A stretch of 64,000 bases of DNA. Origin: Bacillota bacterium. GTDB lineage: Bacteria; Bacillota; Clostridia; Lachnospirales; Lachnospiraceae. Positions within the stretch are counted from its first letter, which is position 1; every line of letters begins with the position of its first letter. Positions 62,714 through 64,000 of this stretch are shown in pieces. A program made the translations under genes and the position numbers. The notes below the pieces were generated by a model. It was not told the origin of the DNA. It saw only the letters and a program-made list of their open reading frames with translations, and did not search any database. The stretch covers positions 142,934 to 206,933 of the forward strand of contig JAEZWQ010000025.1 in NCBI GenBank assembly GCA_023420085.1. The letters run 5' to 3'.

Positions 62714-63631
62714 ATGAGAAAAATTACAGTTATAGGAGCTGGACATGTAGGTTCTACGATTGCCTATACTCTAGCAACAAAAAGAATTGCAAATAAGATA
62801 GCTTTAATAGACATTGATGAGAGAAAATGTAAATCAGAAGTAAAAGATATAAGAGATGCAGTGGTTGATTTGTATGTAGATGTAACTATAGACATAGGAG
62901 AATATTCTGACCTTGATGATTCTGATATATTGATAGTTACAGCGGGAGGAGCACCAACTGATGAGCAATCTGCTGACAGAATGCAGGCTCTTGATGAATC
63001 GATGAAAATAATTGACATTATTGCAAATAATATAAAACAAACTAAATTTTCTGGAATAATCATAAATATTGGTAATCCAGCTGATATTGTAGCTCATAGA
63101 TTAATGCAAAAATTGAACTATGATCAAAATAAGGTATTATCAACAGGAACATATTTAGATTCAAATAGGTTAAAGCAGATAATAGCTGAAAGAACAAATG
63201 TTTCGCCAAAGAAAATTACTGCTTATATGTTTGGTGAACATGGAGAAAGCCAATTTGCTGCATTTAGTTTAGTTGATATTGATGGTAAGTCTGCGTATGA
63301 ATATTTTAATGAGGATGAACTTAGTGAAATTGAAACTAAAGTTAAAGCAAGAGGATGGTCAATATTTACAGGCAAGGGATCTACAGAGTATGGAGTTTGT
63401 CAAGCAGCGTGTAGATTAGTAGAGGAGATATATGACAGTAGTGATACATTGATGCCTATAAGTGTTCATCTCAATGGACAATTTGGTTATAATGATTTAC
63501 ATATATCGACACTTGCTAAATTAGATGCAAATGGTATCTATGATATAGTTGAACCTAAATTGAATGAAGATGAAAAGAAAAAAATGAATGGAAGCATTGA
63601 AAAACTTAGAGCAGTATTGGGTCTTAAATAA
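62714..63631 (+). CDS. L-lactate/2-hydroxyacid dehydrogenase family enzyme
   Basis: 305 residues. NAD site VIGAGHVGSTIAYTLA, then Asp in LIDIDERK, catalytic His in FGEHGESQ, and Arg in TYLDSNRLK. The substrate-specificity loop, which reads like GAxQKPGETR in lactate dehydrogenases, is AGGAPTDEQSADRMQAL here, longer and without the usual Gln. It is nearer to L-2-hydroxyisocaproate dehydrogenase-type sequences. The substrate could be a branched 2-oxoacid. AAGGAAGG sets the start at ATG 62714, not 62693. Confidence 0.82.
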   Translation: MRKITVIGAGHVGSTIAYTLATKRIANKIALIDIDERKCKSEVKDIRDAVVDLYVDVTIDIGEYSDLDDSDILIVTAGGAPTDEQSADRMQALDESMKIIDIIANNIKQTKFSGIIINIGNPADIVAHRLMQKLNYDQNKVLSTGTYLDSNRLKQIIAERTNVSPKKITAYMFGEHGESQFAAFSLVDIDGKSAYEYFNEDELSEIETKVKARGWSIFTGKGSTEYGVCQAACRLVEEIYDSSDTLMPISVHLNGQFGYNDLHISTLAKLDANGIYDIVEPKLNEDEKKKMNGSIEKLRAVLGLK

Positions 63632-63655
63632 ATATAATATTTATTAAAAAAGTGC

Positions 63656-63684
63656 TTGACTATACCGTATATATTAGATATAAT
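63656..63684 (+). promoter_or_regulatory. Promoter of the tRNA cluster
   Basis: TTGACT (63656-63661) and a perfect TATAAT (63679-63684) are 17 bases apart, 25 bases before tRNA-Pro. Confidence 0.82.
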
Positions 63685-63709
63685 AATCAAGTGCTTTAAG
63701 ATAAGTGCT

Positions 63710-63784
63710 CGGGGTGTGGCTCAGTTTGGCTAGAGCACCTGGTTTGGGACCAGGGGGTCGCAGGTTCGAATCCTGTCACCCCGA
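63710..63784 (+). tRNA. tRNA-Pro (TGG)
   Basis: CGGGGTG pairs with CACCCCG, followed by an A discriminator. The loop TTTGGGA between CCTGG and CCAGG gives TGG. The T loop is TTCGAAT. CCA is not encoded. Confidence 0.96.
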
Positions 63785-63831
63785 TTCAAGAGAAAAACCG
63801 TCAATGGTAGTTTTAGTTTCTCTTACCTTTT

Positions 63832-63902
63832 GCGGGTGTAGTTCAATGGTAGAACACCAGCCTTCCAAGCTGGATACGTGGGTTCGATTCCCATCACCCG
63901 CT
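63832..63902 (+). tRNA. tRNA-Gly (TCC)
   Basis: GCGGGTG pairs with CACCCGC, with T as discriminator. The loop CTTCCAA between CCAGC and GCTGG gives TCC. The T loop is TTCGATT. Confidence 0.96.
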
Positions 63903-63905
63903 TTT

Positions 63906-63979
<74 letters not shown>

Positions 63980-64000
63980 TTTCACACTGTCAACCAGCAG

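Overview
The window is a low-GC, AT-rich chromosomal segment read almost entirely on the + strand. It looks like a Gram-positive anaerobe of the class Clostridia. It carries both PolC and DnaE replicases, a DnaD-like/DnaI-like loader pair, an alpha2-type glycyl-tRNA synthetase, strong AGGAGG ribosome binding sites, and a PRPP synthetase longer than the usual form. The long PRPP synthetase, the TIDLD-type phosphofructokinase and the M16C peptidase recall Lachnospiraceae-like genomes, but that placement is from memory and tentative.

Layout. 1-2200: end of a formate-dehydrogenase maturation cluster (fdhD fragment, formate/nitrite channel, moeA), closed by a perfect 44-bp palindrome shared with the convergent class I ribonucleotide reductase genes nrdAB (2271-5586, minus). 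5763-18370: a long + strand run with a SanA/YdcF-type protein, a DUF47/PhoU-like protein, ispG, polC, an M16C metallopeptidase, era, recO and glyS. 18389-24753: murC, dnaD-like and dnaI-like genes, prs, gpsA and ferritin. 25060-28266: a sodium:solute symporter facing a MATE/MurJ-fold flippase across a nested hairpin. 28656-35344: HAD phosphatase, dnaE, pfkA, a KtrA-type K+ channel regulator and a SpoU methyltransferase. 35402-41673: cell-envelope genes (SleB-type hydrolase, GH18 protein, degenerate LCP-like protein, polysaccharide deacetylase, YeiH-type membrane protein). 41749-49631: a complete sialic acid utilisation locus with divergent nanA, then nanE, an ABC importer, a ROK kinase, an RpiR regulator and a dedicated ABC ATPase. 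49712-52774: small genes and two isolated tRNAs. 52928-63631: xpt, scpAB, ruvAB, zapA, a U32 protease, an FtsW/PBP pair, a Nudix protein and an LDH-family dehydrogenase. 63710-63979: the start of a tRNA cluster (Pro, Gly, Arg).

How the genes work together. The sialic acid locus is the one self-contained accessory pathway: uptake by the SBP, two permeases and an ATPase; NanA splits Neu5Ac to ManNAc and pyruvate; the ROK kinase makes ManNAc-6-P; NanE converts it to GlcNAc-6-P; the RpiR protein probably senses a phosphosugar. No sialidase, nagA or nagB lies in the window. The rest is mainly replication, chromosome segregation, recombination and cell-wall synthesis.

No CRISPR array, phage, recognisable defence system or intact transposon was seen. 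The least expected signals are small and regulatory. Three unrelated genes (prs, the YeiH-type gene, nanA) have an AAAGGAG ribosome binding site 40-50 nt from the start codon, with an inverted repeat filling the gap. An orphan minus-strand promoter and terminator define a candidate small RNA of about 138 nt. A miniature inverted repeat resembling IS ends is nested in a bidirectional terminator.
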